This document shows, one piece after another, positions 20,401-32,500 of a DNA stretch of 64,000 bases. The notes under the pieces were generated by a model that was not told the origin of the DNA, made no database searches, and saw only the letters and a program-made list of their open reading frames with translations. Numbering within the stretch: the first letter of the stretch is position 1; every line of letters starts with the position of its first letter. Source of the stretch: Leptasterias polaris (lineage: Eukaryota > Echinodermata > Asteroidea > Forcipulatida > Asteriidae); contig JAZGTN010000035.1 in assembly GCA_037783415.1 (NCBI GenBank), positions 4,588,001 to 4,652,000 of the forward strand, read 5' to 3'. A program made the translations under genes and the position numbers.

Positions 20401-23400
20401 ACCTTATTCTGGTAAGCATAATATGATAGTGCTTAGCTACTTTTTGTGCTTAAACAGCTCAATGAAAATGGGCCAAGATGGAATTTAAACCAACGACCCC
20501 CAATTTCTAGAGTAAATTTCTTAAACCACTAGACCACCAAGCATGCCCAGCAGCATCGAGCCAGTTTGAATTCTGTGATTAACAGCGGGTACCTGAAACA
20601 ATTTAATAGATGTAATAATTTGCATCGGGAATAAATCATTTTTTTGTTTTTGGTTTTACCCTGCACCGATGTTTGATAAGCTCTGTATCCTGTTGGTAAA
20701 GGATGACTTTTTGGAACCAGAAAGGGTTACATTTCCATACATTTTTTAAATGTTAATACTTTTTAAGGTAATTCTATTCATTGGTTTGGGGTTGATTGAA
20801 GAAAAAATTACTAGAGCGGGACTTGAACCTGCGACCTCCGGATTAACGTGCCAGTGCTGTACCAACTACCTATCTAGCCCATATGTTGGTGGTCTCCCTA
20901 TTTAGTCAGTATCTTTGTACGGGGGTTCTGTTATTGTTTTATATAAAGCTTATTGTTTTGATGGATAAACACAGTTGACGAAAATTGAAATTGAAAAAAC
21001 CACTGTTATCGGCCTTACCTGTAATCCACCAGCAGCAGATTTGCCTGGTTTGGGTCTTAGTGTCGGTGGTACCATCTCAGGTGTTAATGTCTGTGGTGGG
21101 TTGGTACCTGACTGAGCTTGAGTTACTAGGTACATCGCTAACGCAAACTGTTCAGCATTTAACTGTCCCGTCTGCTTTGTATCACATAAATTCCTGTCAC
21201 CAATGAAAAAAGACGTTTGAGAATTTGCCCGAGTTCCTCTCACAGATCCAAGTAAAATATTACTCAATTCAAAAGGGTTCCAGTCATAATTTACGAGAGC
21301 CTTAACTGGACTTTTAAAACTGGTTAACACAACTACACCATGTGAAGCAACCTAGTGTCCACCAGACTCAAGTTCTGGTGTTGTCAAGAGTGTGGGCTTG
21401 GTTCTCAGTCAGGTCACTTGTGTCATTGAGCAAGGCAATTACATGTAGCCCCAATTGCTTCGTCCTTAAGATAGATAGGTTGCAATATGACGTAAATCGG
21501 CCATCTTTACGGGCAATTTGGAACACACAGTCGTGCGTTACGCGTGAGAACGGCGTGCAGCACGCGCACATTTCACAAAACTCATTGCATGATTGGTTAG
21601 TGAATGACGCGGCTGCGTTAATAATTTGAGCGCTTGACACGCCTGCAAGCCAAAATGCGATTTGCCCGTAAAGATGGCGTCTACTGGGAACTATCTATAG
21701 GACGTTAAGCTGTAGTTCCTGTGTAACGCATGTAAAAGAACCCAGTACACTTATTGTTAAGAGAAGGGGTTCAGCCCGGTGTTTTTTCGGTACGGTTGGC
21801 TGCAGATTGCCCCTTGTTACCTTTCCAAGGTGCTATACAGGTCTCTTGATCAAACGTAGCTCCGCATGCCTGTCATAAAGATTTTGGGCACTTTAAGCCG
21901 TTCTTGAGATGAGATAAAGCGGTATATAAGAACTGCTTGTTAATTATTATCATGATTTAAAAGCAAAAGAAAAAGAATGAATTTAACATTCACAAGTTAA
22001 AAGTACTCTGAACTTCTAATACCCATTATTGAGAAATTCCACATTCCACATTAGACATCACAAAGTGATTCAACTAATTCTAAATCATATCACAATGTTT
22101 TCAAATCCTTCTTAGAAGTTCCGAGAGGGGAGGGAGGGAGGACCACCATTCTGGAGGAGAAAGGGGCAGTGAAAGATTAGTCAAAGAAGGATGAATCTAA
22201 ACCTACCATATCTGAGCCAATATAGCTTGTGGTAATCTTGAATTTATCAGCACGGGTCTAATCTCTTCACCGCCCACTAATCCGTCTTTATCTGTATCAA
22301 TCTGCTGGAAGATGGCATCCGAGTTGGTCTTGTCTTGAGAAGTAACTACCCATTTACTCTGCTCCTGAGGGACACAGAAGAGAAAACAAGAAATAGGTAA
22401 TAGCGAGGAGATCACTTAGTCATGCACAGAATTGGAAGTGAATATCACAGGGTAGTCAAATTTTATCTTAGTTCAATACCAGCAGAGCAGGTGCCAATAA
22501 CTGGATGAATAACATTCAAGAAAAGCAGAGTATGATCATGACATGTTTGGTTTAAGATGTGACAAGAAAACCCAAATCAACAAAATCAGGTAAAAACAGT
22601 AGGAATAATAATATTTACAGATGCCTAATACGAGGGTGTCAAGGCGCTTTACAATCAGAAACCAATAAAAGGCAAAAAGTGCGTTAAAAAAACAAAGCCA
22701 AGCAAAGCAGATACAATCTAACAACAAAAATCACAATATACCAAAAAACAATTTAAATAAAAACTATAACTTTAATTTAAAGAAAAGGCAGTTAGGTAAG
22801 AGCTGAAAACCTTATACTTCACAGAGGTAACGGAAGCATTAACCTCCATGCCCCTAGTCATTGCCTTGGTGCCCCTTGAAATGTTCCTATAGAAATTTTC
22901 ATTTTCCTCTTAGACGTGACCCTAGACAGAGTAATAATACCTTGCCATTACAACAACGAAAAAAACAAAACAGACTTATCAGAGGCTTTGGTGTTGAGGC
23001 AGGGAAAGCAACCACTAACAAAACTGAACGATTTTGATCTGCGTTGTTGAACCAGGGGTGAGAGTCACCGCTTACTAAAATGCCAAAAACCATTCTCTAA
23101 ATCCTAGTACACTGTAGCTACGTTTAAAATGGAGTTAAACAATTTAATGAGCTTTTGGAAACAGTATTCTCAGCACTAGAGAAGTAGATAAAAGAGCAGG
23201 ATTTAATTATACATAGATAAAAGAAACAGCTGGTTTTTTTTTTCATGAGGCAGACATGAAAAAGTCTGAATTCAGATCAAAGTTAGTAAAATAGAGTATG
23301 CTGTTGCAATCTGCTTACCAACCAAAAGAACCTACAGTATTAATGCAAAAAATAGTTTATGCGCTGACATTTCGAACCTAGCCGAGTCTTTCTCAAAGGC

Positions 23401-23474
23401 TAAAATGACAACACAACACACATAAACAGGTGTGTGTACTGGTGTAACAGACACAGTTAAGTAGAAAAAAAGAA

Positions 23475-23509
<35 letters not shown>

Positions 23510-26500
23510 CAGAAAGCACACTGAAAAAGCAAGGGATGAACAGTAAAGAGAGGGGAAAGGGGTAGAGGGAAGGGACTAGTTTAACCACAAGAGGTCAGAA
23601 ACACAAAAGACAAAAATCAATGGTGGAAAGACGGAGAAAAAGTGATTTATAAGTGAATGAGACAAAAGAATGAGATAAACGACTGAGCTTTCTCTGTGAA
23701 CCAACCTGTTTGGTTGCTAGTACTGGGGAACCCTTTGGAGAACCATCCATTGGTATGGGAGGTGTAGCCCTCTTGGATGGGATAGCACCAGGGGGTAACA
23801 CGCCTACAGCTCCTGGAGGGGGTAACACCACTACAGCTCCTGGCATCGGGGGCTTCTTACGCTTGGCTGGGGGCTTGAGTTGAGGGGGTAGAACCATCGG
23901 TGTTGGCTCTTTCTCCAGTGCTTTGTAGACTAAATGCATCGCCTGAAAATGGGTAGGCAAAACATATACATGTATCATTGTTTATTTATTTATTTGTTTG
24001 TATATTTATTCATGAAGGCTTTAAAGAATATTACAATGCATTACACAGAAGACTCTGAATAATAACCATAACAAGAATTATGAAAGAACATTGGAAGATA
24101 CAAACAGATATCAAAAACAAATGAAATTATTGTATAAACTCTTATAAAAATATTATTTTAATAATAATAAAATCAAGATGACACTATGTGTAAAAAGTAC
24201 CCTGAAGTACATGCAAGAACTTTAAAATACTTTGTAATATTCTTCGCTTCAATTGCTTGTATATGTACATGTACATCACACGTGGGAATCAACAGGTAGA
24301 GTGTAAGCGCTGTGCTGTGATGCCTAAAATTCACGCTACACTGTATAACACACGTTGACTCCCAAAATGGCGCAACCAAGATTATTGTGATGATGTCGAG
24401 TGAAATGGGGCAATAGTGCTTTATCTACAAGTGCCTCCTAGAGATAAGTGTGACTGGGTTCTTTTACATGCATTACACAACACATGGGACCTACCGCTTT
24501 ACGTTCCATCCATAGGCCCAAGCAATAATGGTTAAGTGTCTTGCTTAAGGACACAAATGTCCAGTGGCATAACCAAACATTTATTAGGTGTCCGGGCAAT
24601 CCGCCCGGAACACCTCTTGTTTTTGTACGTAAAAAAAACCCAACTTCTTCTGCTTATCCCCCGCTTATAAACTTCACATGTAGTTAGATCTGTACTTGTA
24701 GAAAACACCGCTGGCGTGACGTCATGATGACGTCATCATGTGTCGAATTACAGTAAATCAAAGTTAACTACTGAATGGATTTGCTCAATCTATACCTCAT
24801 CGGACAGGTCTTGGAAAACCCAACAAACGATGCACAGAGGGTGACCCCATTTTACCTTGACTTCCGGTTCAAAACGAAAGTTGAAAATTTCAAAAATTTC
24901 AATAATTTAAATTTAAAGAACTACTCGTACTTATGACAAAAACGCTCCATTGTTCATAAGGTCCTGCATGTACACTAGCACACATTCCGAGCCATTGATC
25001 TTAAGGTTCAAAGTCCACGAAGACTGTGTAAAGCTGGTCCACATAACGTGAAACGTATAGTTGATGTCATATCCATGGTGGCGCTATACCGAGTTAATGG
25101 TCATTTGTTAACTGCGCTCTGTGATAAATGCAACAGACTCCGAAATCTACGTCGTTCGACGGTAGTCCAATGAATAGCTCAGTGCATATAACCTTGGTGG
25201 TAAATATCAACTAAAACGAGTGTACATGTATTTTGCTGAACTGTTTTGGTTATTTGAATAACTTTTGATAACTGAGAAAATGCAATCGGAAAAAGATCAA
25301 CATGAATTTGACTCTGATCAACACCGGTTTTTCCGAGAATTTAACCTTTAGATCCTGTTGAATACTTCAAAGAAATACAATGTGAACAGCAAAATAAAAT
25401 TGCACATCGTGTAAACAGTTAGCTTATAAATGCCCTTTTCATAATCATGACAAATGATGTTGCTTCAGTTATCGGCACCACAAAAAAGGTAGCAAGCAGG
25501 CGTAGTTTGATAAAATTTATTTTTGAATTGTTAGTGATAGTCTTTTAAACTATCAGTTCAGTTTGTGACTATTTACAAGAACTTTGTATGAAATAAAGTT
25601 TGACCCCCTGGGCCTTTTATTCAGAAAATGACTTATTAATTTCAACAGCGTCCTCTCGTGACAAATTTTTAAGGCTTTGGGAACGTCATTATGACATACG
25701 AAAACCCGAACACCTAGTGTTTGTAATCTTACAAACACTACATTCCTAGTTTTGTATATATTTTTCTTTTTTGGGGGGGACAAGCGGGGGAAAAGACACA
25801 ATCTTTATTTTATCAAACCATTCATTTATGCATTGTTTTTCTATCTCATTTGGGTAGGCAAGAAGGGGGCAAGGGTTCTGTGCGGGGGGGGGGGGGGGCC
25901 CTGGTTACCCCACTGCAAGTGTTAAGACTGAGACTCGAACCCACACTCAGAACTTGAGTCCAGTGCGCAAGACCACTCAGCCATGACAAGGCAGTGTTGT
26001 GACTTCAATATTGAAAACTGTCTTACCACAGCGAACTCGTCCTTGTCTAACAAGCCATCTTTATCAATATCACTCAAGTCCCATATCTACAGGCAAAGGA
26101 TCAAAACATAACAACAACTTTCATCATTACAGTTTTAAAGACTTCTTTATTTCTCTGTCGGCAACAAAACACTGAAAGAGAAGAAAGATTTGGACCTACT
26201 ACCTTAAGGTTATCACCACCATTAATCCAATGATGGCCAATATATTCTTTGTATGAAATTAAAGTAGATTATGCATGAACAGTTCACATCAATACAAAGG
26301 AAAACAATTTGGTTCAAGAATTTTTGCCCCAAGCTACATACCAAAAAGAATAGGACATGGGGCTACAATAACATAAAAATTATGCAGGTAGAAAAACTGA
26401 ACAGTGGTAAAGCTGATAAAGGTATCAATTGAAATTTCATGAAAATGCAATAGCGACTATGGGTGTCATAGGAGACTTGTCCCTTGGTGTGCGTGTGTAA

Positions 26501-29500
26501 ATTAACATGGGCTGACATGCCTGGAATTGTAATCAATTTGAGAGGGCAAGGCCATTTTCATTTTGCAAAGGGCACTTTCATTGGAAAGGGGCACCAAGGC
26601 CACGTCCAGGGGCAACAGAGGCCATTGCCTCTGCAGCCTCCGTGTAATTCCAGGCCTGGGCTGAAGGAAGTTGATTCAAAAGAGGGAGCTATCAGAAAAA
26701 ATTTCTACACAACTCGCCGCATGTGAGGACAAAATCTCCTGGAGGGGGGAGGGGGGAAAACACAGAATCTCCTGCCACATTGGCATGGAGTATAGAGCCG
26801 TGACTTGGTGCCGATAAAGATGTTGTTATTATCACAAGGCTTCACAGTTAGCCCTTTATAACTCACCCTACTGAGTACATCCACGGGCAAGTTGGAATTC
26901 ATGAAGACAGTCCTGACTTTATCTCCAGACAGTTTCTGCTCGATTGGGTTCAACCCTTCGAAGATTGTGTCGTATTTCGACTTCTCCTCGGGCTGAAGGC
27001 ACCACATCAAATGTCAAAAAAATTAAATCAAAGTTTAAAGTCTAGCCATTTGAAACAAAAAGTACAAATTGTTATTGCTCGTAACTATTTAAAGTACAAA
27101 GAAACTAAAGTATACAGAAAGTGATGATTAGAAATTGAAAATAGCTGTTGAAGAGCGACTCCAAGGTCAAATTAAATGTTGTGATCCACTCATTTTCTAA
27201 TAGATAGAGTCCATAGGAAAATGGATAAAAAAACTAATTGAAAGTGTCTAACCTCAGGTTCAAATGGTACATATACATGTATGCTATTGTGTTTTTGACA
27301 CCATTCAAGGGCAATTTTTGTCAAAATTCGAAAATGATGTCACATTTCATATTATATGGTGTATCTATTCATTTTTGTACAGAGAATTTTGCATTCATTC
27401 CTGAATTTTGAAGAAATTCAACCAGAACGGCATTGAGTTTGAACCTTTTGGCTGGCGCAAAAAATTCCTCTTTGGAATTAAAGACTCGTCAAGTTTGAAA
27501 TTTTGCCCTGAAAGAGTATCAAATAAAATATACACCATTTCAACGTCAGGTTAGAGACACAAGAGAAACTGAGATTAGTGACTTGGTATTTTGTCCCCAC
27601 TTTCATGAGGACTCCGTCTATTGGAAAATGAGTAGATCACAAAATTGAATTTGACCTTGCGGCGCCTCTTTAAATAACAGATCCAGAGGTATGGAGGCAA
27701 TAGACTGTGCAATTCTGGTGCGAATTCAAACATTGGGACCTGTTAAAGTGTGCGAGTTTGTTTCCTACATGCGTAAAAGCAATGGAAGTGGGACAAAAGT
27801 GGTCCCCAAAAAACTGGACTACGCGTGAGACTTGGACAGTCTATTGTCTCAGGTCTATGTCAGAGTGCAATCAGCGTTTACAATTTAATTTTCGCTGAGA
27901 AGTTGGAAGTATACATTAGCGTAATGGAAGAGAGCTGCACCTGTTCTGACCAAAAATGATTTGTGGTTTGTTACGTGGAAATTAATAATCCATTATATGT
28001 AACATGATATCCAGGAACAAAAAAACAAAAACAAAATGGGTGTTGTAATTATGTTTCTGACAGATCAGAATGGTTTTTATGTTAATATTTACTATAATAA
28101 TGTAAATAAGTATTTACTATAATGTAAATATTTAATAAACTAGGAGTGACTCCGCCTTGTGAACACGCAAATTCTAGACACAATAGCTGATAAGTAGTTA
28201 ATATTAATTTAATTAACAATCTGTCAATGTCAATATTCAGGGTTTGTCAGGGTGTGCATATTTAGGCGAGTAATTATTGAACAAGAACAAAATATTGCAA
28301 ATATGATTATTTTGTTAACTTAAAGGAGGTTTTCCATTGATGACTAACTAAGCCCACAGGTTAGTTATTTTATGCATATGTTGGGCTACACCAAAAGAGG
28401 AAACTGGTCTTTGACAATTACCAAAAATATACCCAGCCCTTATGTACATGTATCAGACTTATTGAAGAATTGGGATGGATGTGAAAGGGTCTAGGATAAA
28501 GTTTCACTTACCGACACAGACCATGATGTTTCTGGTGAGCCACCAGTCATTGGAGGGGTGACGGAATGAGACGAAGCAGCTGCTGATCCTTGCTGTTGGG
28601 TAAGAAATCATATGCAATAAATACATGGAGAACAGCTGGCTCGACTTAATAGGGAAGCTCAAGCACAAAATGTAGGTTAACCATTTCTTCAGCAAGACAC
28701 TTTTGAATTAGAATTGCAGTTGAATTAAACGTGAGTTCAGTTACTTCCCAGTCTCATGGCTTGTCACGGCTTGTCATGGCCAAGTGCACTGGACTCAAGC
28801 TCTGGTGTTTATTTATCAGCAGAGTGAGTGTAGGTTCTACTCCCGGTCTTGACGCTTGTGTCCTTAAGCAAGACACTTGACCATTATTGCTTCGTCCTTC
28901 GGATGGGACGTGAAGCCATTGGTCCTGTGCGTTGTGTAATGCAAAAAAGAACCCAGATACACTTATCGCTAAGAGAAGGGGTTTGCCGCGGTGTTTCTAG
29001 CAGAGTGGGCTGCAGCATCTTGTAAAACACTTCTAAGGTGCTGCATAAATGGGTCTCATAATTCATAAAATTCAAAACCTGTCAGTAAAAGTGTTTGTCT
29101 TTGTTCAAGCACCTAAAGCACCTTATTGGCGGATACATGTGCTGTGTAAGACTCCAATATTATTGTTAGTAGTGTCATTATGAAGATAACAATGATTTCA
29201 TAAACAAGATGAGAAGAACACCGAACTCAAGCTCTGGTGTTTCTGTTCAGTAGAGTGTGGGTTCTAGTCCCGGTCGTGACACTTGTGTCCCGGAGCAAGA
29301 CACTTAACTATAAATTGCTTCTCTCCACCCAGGGGTAAAATGGGTACCTGTGAGGGCAGAGATGGTTCTTGTGATTGATTTAGCTTAGTAGCGCATATTT
29401 GTTGCACAGGTTGTATACTCCCCAGGGAGCTGAGATGGTTTAAGGAATGAAATAAAAATGGCCCAGTGACCAGGGGTAATGATGTTGGAAGCGCTTTGAG

Positions 29501-29537
29501 ACGCCCTTCGGGTGTGTAAAGCGCTATATAAAAACCG

Positions 29538-29571
<34 letters not shown>

Positions 29572-32500
29572 GAATCAGCACAGAAAAGTCACTCAGTAAA
29601 TCTTACCATGTTTGGAACAGGAGCAGGTATGGTTAAGTTAGACAGTACAACATCTCGTCCGCTCTGTGCTAAGGCAATTAACTTCAGAGCCACAAAGAAG
29701 CCCTATGGATACAACAAAATAATCTGATTAAACGTAGGGTCATAGATTGGTTTTTGTCAGCGTGATGCTGATTTATAGGCCAATTTGTCAATAAAAGTCA
29801 CCTGTGAAAGTTTCAGCTAAATATAGTGTCCACTTGTTGAAACAGCAAAAAATGTCACAGCATTTTCATGAAGAATATTGAACCCATGCGGTGACGCAGG
29901 TACCAACTGCATCTACGGCCACAGCAATTACAAATGGACACCACAAAAAGTTTAATCTCCAAAAGAGGCAAGTTTTGGAGGTTCACATTTTTTGACAAAC
30001 TTTTTATTGATCTCAAATTAACAGACAAGCTTTTGGATAGAAGTTACATGATCATCACCAAAGTATACTACATGTACCTTATTACTCCAAAAATGAATGA
30101 CCATATAAACTTATTTGGTAAGAAGCAGTTGCAGCTGTTGATAATGTATAACATTTGGAGAAACAATTCCCTTCAAAGGAATGTGGCTATAGAGAGAGGG
30201 ATTCAAAAACATTTCAATCTGAGAAGCGTTTCTGCATGAAAAGTTTCTTAGATTGTGTATTCCAATTACGGATTATTCTTCCTGTGTGGACATTACCACT
30301 CCAGATTTCTGGCAGTATCTCAAAAACGCTACCACCTTTTGAAAATAATTTTTCACAGGTTAGTTTTATTGTAAATATCTTTATAGGATTAAACCAATCA
30401 AAAGGTTCCAAAAACCAAAGCTTTGCCTTCAAACATTGATGAACATCTTTTTTTTAAAACAACTTTCCTACTTAAACAAAAATCAAACTGGTCTGACACT
30501 ACTGCAAAGCTAGAAACTTTTGATGCATTTATAAATCAAAGTGCGTCAGCACAGAACATAAATAAGGAACCGATTTCAAACAGTTATACCGGTTCATTCA
30601 CATGTTACTTTCTTGTATGTAACATGTACTTGACTTGTCTCCTTCATTGCATCTGATGAAGTAGTTGTTGCAATGAAAGCTTATGCAGTTTGTTTTGCTG
30701 TTGTACAATGTAGTTAGTTAGTCTTTAAGTGCTACCACTGCCTTCCTTGTTTTACCGGAGAGTAGTCAAAAGGCGGGAATCTTGATGCCTTTGAGTCTTG
30801 GTGACTGTCTTGATGGCCATTTTTTCTAGCCGACGCATCTTACCTGTTTATCCAAATACCCCTTGCCCTGGGGGTCAGATAGTTCCCATATCTTATGAAG
30901 TGCCGTCTCCCGTAATCCCGATCTTTTCAAGAAGGCAGCAGCATCTATGGCGCCGATCTTACCAATACTTGTCTTATCAACCTAAGAGGAGAGAAGAGGA
31001 GGCTGATGAGATGAGATTGACATGGGTCCAATTTCAAAGAGCTGCTTAAGCAAAAAAAGTAAGCACAATAAAACTTTGCTTACCAGAATAAGGTTACCAG
31101 CCAAACTACCATGTCACATGTACAATTTGTGACTGGTATCCTGCTCATTTCTGCTGAGCATAACATTTTTAAGCAATATTTTCTGCTTAAGCAGCTTCAT
31201 GAAATTGGGCACTGGGACCCATTTCATTGAGCTGCTTAAAAAATACTGCTTAAAAACTCTCTTCTAAGCAACAATTAGCAGGATACCGGGCACATATGGT
31301 ACACATGACATATGGTCTTTTGGCTGGTAACCTAATATTCAGGTAAGCATAATTGTGCTTAGCTGATTTGTGTGCTTAATCAGCTCTATGAATTCGGACC
31401 CTGCTTTGATGGACAATCAAACTGATAAATGAAGGAAGGACCGACTGTAACGACAGCTAGCAGGAAAAGGCCAAATAAATAACGATCAAAACAAACCAAT
31501 TCCACCAAGAAGCCATCAATTTTTCTTAAAATCAACATAAGAATAACAGTATTTGTTTGAGATTTGTAAAAAGGACTTGTTCATTTTGATATTGATCCCG
31601 ATGAATGAACTAGTGTCAATTGCAAATCAACTGCACCTGGAATTGTGCACAGGAGATTAAAACGAATTATAATTTTTGACAGCATAGGGCAGAAGGTAAC
31701 ATTTTGTAGTAAATCTCCATCGAAAATTTGTCAGTTGAAAGAAGCGCATGTCAGAGAGCAATCAGCGTTTACAATTTAATTTTCGCTGAGAAGTTGGAAG
31801 TATACATTAGCGTAATGGAAGAGAGCTGCACCTGTTCTGACCAAAAATGATTTGTGGTTTGTTACATGGAAATTAATAATCCATTATATGTAACATGATA
31901 TCCAGGAACAAAAAAACAAAAACAAAATGGGTGTTGTAATTATGTTTCTGACAGATCATAATGGCTTTATGTTAATATTTACTATAATAATGTAAGCTAG
32001 TATTTACTATAATGTAAATATTTAATAAACTTGGAGTGACTCCGCCTTGTGAACACGCAAATTCTAGACACAATAGCTGAAAAGTAGTTAATATTAATTT
32101 AATTAACAATCTGTCAATGTCAATATTCAGGGTTTGTCAGGGTGTGCATATTTTGGTGAGTAATTATTGCACAAGAAGAAAATATTGCAAATATGATTAT
32201 TTTGTTTCTTTAAAGGGAAGGTATGCCTTTGGTAATTACTCTGAAAATTGATTACCATAAAAAATTACTTGGTAAAGAGCACTGGAGAGCTGTTGATATT
32301 ATAAAACATTTTTACAGACAACCCCCTTTGAAGTAATGTAGTTAACAGAAAGAGGTAAAATTTGAAACTGAGACAAGCCTTTCTCAGGCATTCGAAAGCA
32401 CACAATTCTATGCAACAAGGGGGTGGTTTTTCTTTCATTATTTTCTTGACACTTTGATGACCAATTTTGACAGGTTTGTTAATTGACGCATATATTGTGA

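Noticed and set aside
29540..29570. (ATT)n microsatellite as an independent feature
   Set aside because: It is the terminal repeat of the L2-type SINE tail that precedes it.
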